From Arsenophonus sp045399315 (GTDB lineage Bacteria; Pseudomonadota; Gammaproteobacteria; Enterobacterales; Enterobacteriaceae): DNA of 64,000 bases. The stretch spans positions 1 to 64,000 of the forward strand of contig DAYVGO010000007.1 of NCBI GenBank assembly GCA_045399315.1, written 5' to 3'. The position numbers were made by a program, and so were the translations under genes. Of this stretch, positions 61,039 through 64,000 are shown one piece after another. How positions within the stretch are numbered: the first letter of the stretch is position 1; each line of letters starts with the position of its first letter. The notes beneath the pieces are model-generated. The model did no database searches, was not told the origin of the DNA, and was given only the letters and a program-made list of their open reading frames with translations.

Positions 61039-63664
61039 ATGGTTCAACAATATTCCGCGATGCTTAGTAATGTGAGTATGTTAGTAAGTTGTTAGGTGAT
61101 ACGGTTAAAAATGCTTTAGGTAAGGATATCTTAGATAAAATAGACTCTATCCGTAAATTGTCAAAATCTTTCCGGGCAGGAAATAAAGCACAGCGACAAG
61201 CTTTATTGAAAACATTACAGAATCATCTCTAATGATGAGCTGCTTCAGGTAGTTAAGGCATTTAATCAATTTCTCAATTTAGCCAATGTCGCAGAGTAAT
61301 ACTATAGTATTTCTCCTCATGGTGAAGCAGCTAGTAATCCTGAGGTATTGGCTAATTTTTTTGCTCGTTTGAAAGAACAACGATTTAATAATAAGCCAAT
61401 CACCAAAACGATCGAGCAATTATCGATTGAATTAGTATTAACCACACATCCAACGGAAATTGCATGCCATACTTTAATTCACAAATTGATTGAAGTGAAT
61501 ACCTGTTTAGCTCAGTTAGATCATGATGATTTAGTGGATTATGAACGTAATAATATCATGCGACGTTTACTTCAGTTAATTGCACAGTGTTGGTATACTG
61601 ATGAAATTCGAAAAAATCGCCCTACGCCGATTGATAAAGCTAAATGGGGATTTGCCGTTGTTGAAAATTTATTATGGGATGGTATTCCCGCTTTTTTACG
61701 TGAATTGAATGAACAGCTTGAAACCAGTTTAGCAATTAATTTACCTGTTGATACTGATTTGATTTGTTTTGCTTCTTGGATGAGTGGTGATCGTAATGGT
61801 AATCCCTTTGTTACTGCTGATGTTACTCGTGAGGTTCTTTTACTGAGTTGTTGGAAAGCGACTGAATTTTTTTTAGCCGACATTCAAATCTTAGTTTCTG
61901 AATTATCGATGTCAGAAGCAACGCCTGAACTTCGGCAATTAGCAGGTGGCGACGATATTGATGAACCTTATCGCCAGATTGCTAAAAATTTGTGTACCCG
62001 ATTACGTAATATATTCAATTACTTGGACAGTTGTATTAAAGGTGAAACAGTATTGCTGCTCGAAGACTATCTTCATGATAATCAACAGCTTTGGCAGCCA
62101 CTTTATACTTGCTATCAATCGCTCATTGCTTGCGGTATGTCGATTATAGCCAATGGGCAATTACTCGATACATTACAACGAATTCGTTGTTTTGGTTTGC
62201 AATTGGTACGAATTGATATCCGACAGGAAAATAGTCGACATACTGATGCTTTAGCAGAACTGCTTGATTACCCTGAGTTGGGTGATTATAAAAATTGGTC
62301 GAAGGAAGAAAAACAGACTTTTTTATTAGCCGAGTTAAGCTCTAAGCCGCCGCTTTGTCCGAAAAATTGGCAGCCAAGTACGGAAACACAAGAAGTATTA
62401 GACACCTATCAGGTTATTGCCAATGCACCGACGGACTCAATCGCTGCTTATGTTATTTCCATGGCAAAAGTGCCATCTGATGTATTAGCGGTAAAATTGT
62501 TGCTTAAAGAAGGCGGATGCTCATTAAACTTGCCGTGGTGCCGTTATTTAAAACTTTAGATGATTTAAATAATGCTGAAGCGGTGATGTAAAAATTGCTA
62601 ACCATCCCATGGTATCGTGAGATTGTTGATAATAAACAGATGGTTATGATAGGTTATTCCGATTCTGCTAAAGACACAGGGGTGATGGCAGCCTCGTGGG
62701 CTCAGTATTGCACTCAGGAAGCACTAATTAAACTTTGTGAGAAAGAGAAAATTAAGTTAAAACTATTTCATGGTCGCGGCGGCACAATAGGTCGTGGTGG
62801 AGTGCCAGCGCATTCGGCATTGCTTTCTCAACCGCCCTGTAGTTTAAAAGGAGGATTAAGAGCCACTGAGCAAGGCGAAATGATCCGCTTCAAATATGGC
62901 TTACCCCAAGTGACGATGAGTAGTTTATATACTAGCGCGATACTGGAAGCTAATTTATTGCCACCACCAGAGCCAAAGCCTGAATGGCGTGCGGTCATGG
63001 AAATATTATCTGACATCTCATGTGATATGTATCGTGATTATGTTTGCCAATAACCCGATTTCGTCCCCTATTTTCTTGCTGCAACACCGGAGTGTGAGTT
63101 AGCCAAATTACCACTGGGTTCCAGGCCGACAAAACGTCGTCAGGATAGTGGAGTCGAGACCTTGCGAGTGATCCCGTGGATTTTCGCCTGGACGCGAATC
63201 GTTTAATGTTACCCGCTTGGCTAAGTGCCGGAGCTGCTTTACAACATGTTATTGACAATGGTATGCAGTCAGTTCTCGATGATATGTAGCACGACTGGCC
63301 TTTTTTTAAAACTCGAATTGCGATGTTGTAGATGGTATTCGCTAAAGTTGATTTGTGGTTAGCTGAATATTATGATCAGCGATTGGTTGACAAACGACTG
63401 TGGCCATTAGGCGAAAAGCTACGACAACAGTTGGCGCAAGATATTAAAAGTGTATTGGCTATCTCTAAAGATAAAGCATTAATGGCTGATTTACCGTGGA
63501 TTGCAGAATCGATTACCTTACAAAATGTTTATAACAATCTTTTGAATGTCTTACAAGCCGAGTTATTACATCGTTCTCAATAACAACAGCCTGCTCCTTA
63601 TATTGAACAAGCGCTAATGGTGAGCATTGCTGGTATTGCCATTGGTATACGTAATACCGGATAA
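61039..63664 (+). pseudogene. ppc: Phosphoenolpyruvate carboxylase, broken
   Basis: PEP carboxylase makes oxaloacetate from PEP and bicarbonate. The start is MVQQYSAMLSNVSM. Frameshifts near 61080 and 61231 and a stop near 61300 break the N-terminus. The long middle part is open at 61348-62559 and keeps the catalytic His in LVLTTHPTEI. Then a stop or shift near 62530-62592, the second active-site loop FHGRGGTIGRGGVPAHSALL, a stop near 63052, frameshifts near 63080-63180 and stops near 63286 and 63330 follow. The end MVFAKVDLWLAEYYDQRLVD to VSIAGIAIGIRNTG is readable up to 63664, so the gene once had full length. Within the glycine loop LLSQPPCSLKGG a Gly has become Cys. Anaplerosis by this route is lost unless another copy exists. 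Confidence 0.92.
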
Positions 63665-64000
63665 ATTTTTTAAAACTAGTCAAGTAGCTACTGTAGCAGC
63701 TGTTTTTTATATAAAGAATTTGCTATCAAAAAATAATTATATTAGTAAATATAATCATATTGACCGTGCAAGAATATTTTTGCTACCAGTCACTGCTTAA
63801 TATTTTTGTAAGGCAAGTAAAAAACAATGATATTAGGTATTGTATCAAGCCATTGGCAGAATTCCATTTTCAAGTAAATGATGAAAAAAGAATGGATTGT
63901 TAAATATCTGATAAATGTTGTCATAAATAGAAAAATATATTTATAACAAAACAACAAAATACAAGGCAATATTAAACCATGAAATATTGTTTTAAATGTT
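63665..64000. other. AT-rich non-coding end of window
   Basis: About 335 bases after ppc with no supported gene, tRNA or terminator. The window ends here. Confidence 0.5.

Noticed and set aside
1..64000. Insertion sequences as the cause of gene breakage.
   Set aside because: No transposase-like reading frame or terminal inverted repeats with target duplications were recognised. Lesions are point changes, small indels and deletions.

Overview
The window reads as part of the AT-rich chromosome of a host-restricted gammaproteobacterium of the Enterobacterales in mid genome decay. Protein similarities and gene order fit an insect-associated symbiont of the Morganellaceae, such as an Arsenophonus-like bacterium. 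That genus call is inference from family knowledge, not a database search. The main support is a block at 41.5-60.6 kb that keeps the E. coli order tpiA-yiiQ-yiiR-fpr-glpK-glpF-zapB-rraA-menA-hslU-hslV-ftsN-cytR-priA-rpmE-metJ-(metB)-metL. No transposase, tRNA, rRNA or CRISPR array was found.

Layout. 0-7.8 kb holds a broken nucleobase permease, a broken aegA-type Fe-S oxidoreductase fused in frame to the 3' part of selB, a broken zinc-type dehydrogenase, a broken UDP-glucuronate epimerase and an intact ugd. 7.8-13 kb (minus) is a dead archaic (Csu-type, spore-coat-U) chaperone-usher pilus operon. 13.6-16.5 kb and 21.2-22.3 kb (minus) hold three very AT-rich, broken, effector-like genes of unknown function, one with HExxH metalloprotease motifs. 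Between them lie relics of resistance functions: a TetR/SmvA-type pair, arsR, a class D beta-lactamase and a doxX fragment. An eda-type aldolase relic follows. 24-29.7 kb (plus) is a second, classical chaperone-usher operon (pilin-chaperone-usher-adhesin-chaperone), also dead, and then an alkA-like glycosylase relic.

31.7-41.1 kb carries two tandem, fully open inverse autotransporter (intimin/invasin) genes of 1485 and about 1595 codons, with 7 and 8 bacterial Ig repeats and lectin-like tips. They are the striking exception in a region where nearly everything else is broken.

41.5-60.6 kb is the conserved core. tpiA, yiiQ, fpr, zapB, hslUV, ftsN, priA, rpmE, metJ and metL are intact. glpK, glpF, cytR, yiiR and emrD are broken. 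rraA and menA each have one lesion near an end. metB is reduced to its last 23 codons or so. ppc, at the right end, is a multi-frameshift pseudogene.

Functionally, the region has lost glycerol uptake and phosphorylation, PEP carboxylase, selenocysteine insertion, cystathionine gamma-synthase and two pili. It keeps proteolysis, division, replication restart and surface adhesins. Long G/C homopolymers (20, 14, 8, 8 and 7 nt) are unusual in such AT-rich DNA, and most sit exactly at frame breaks. Many other frame breaks sit in A/T runs, so some single-indel pseudogene calls could be sequence errors and should be checked against reads.
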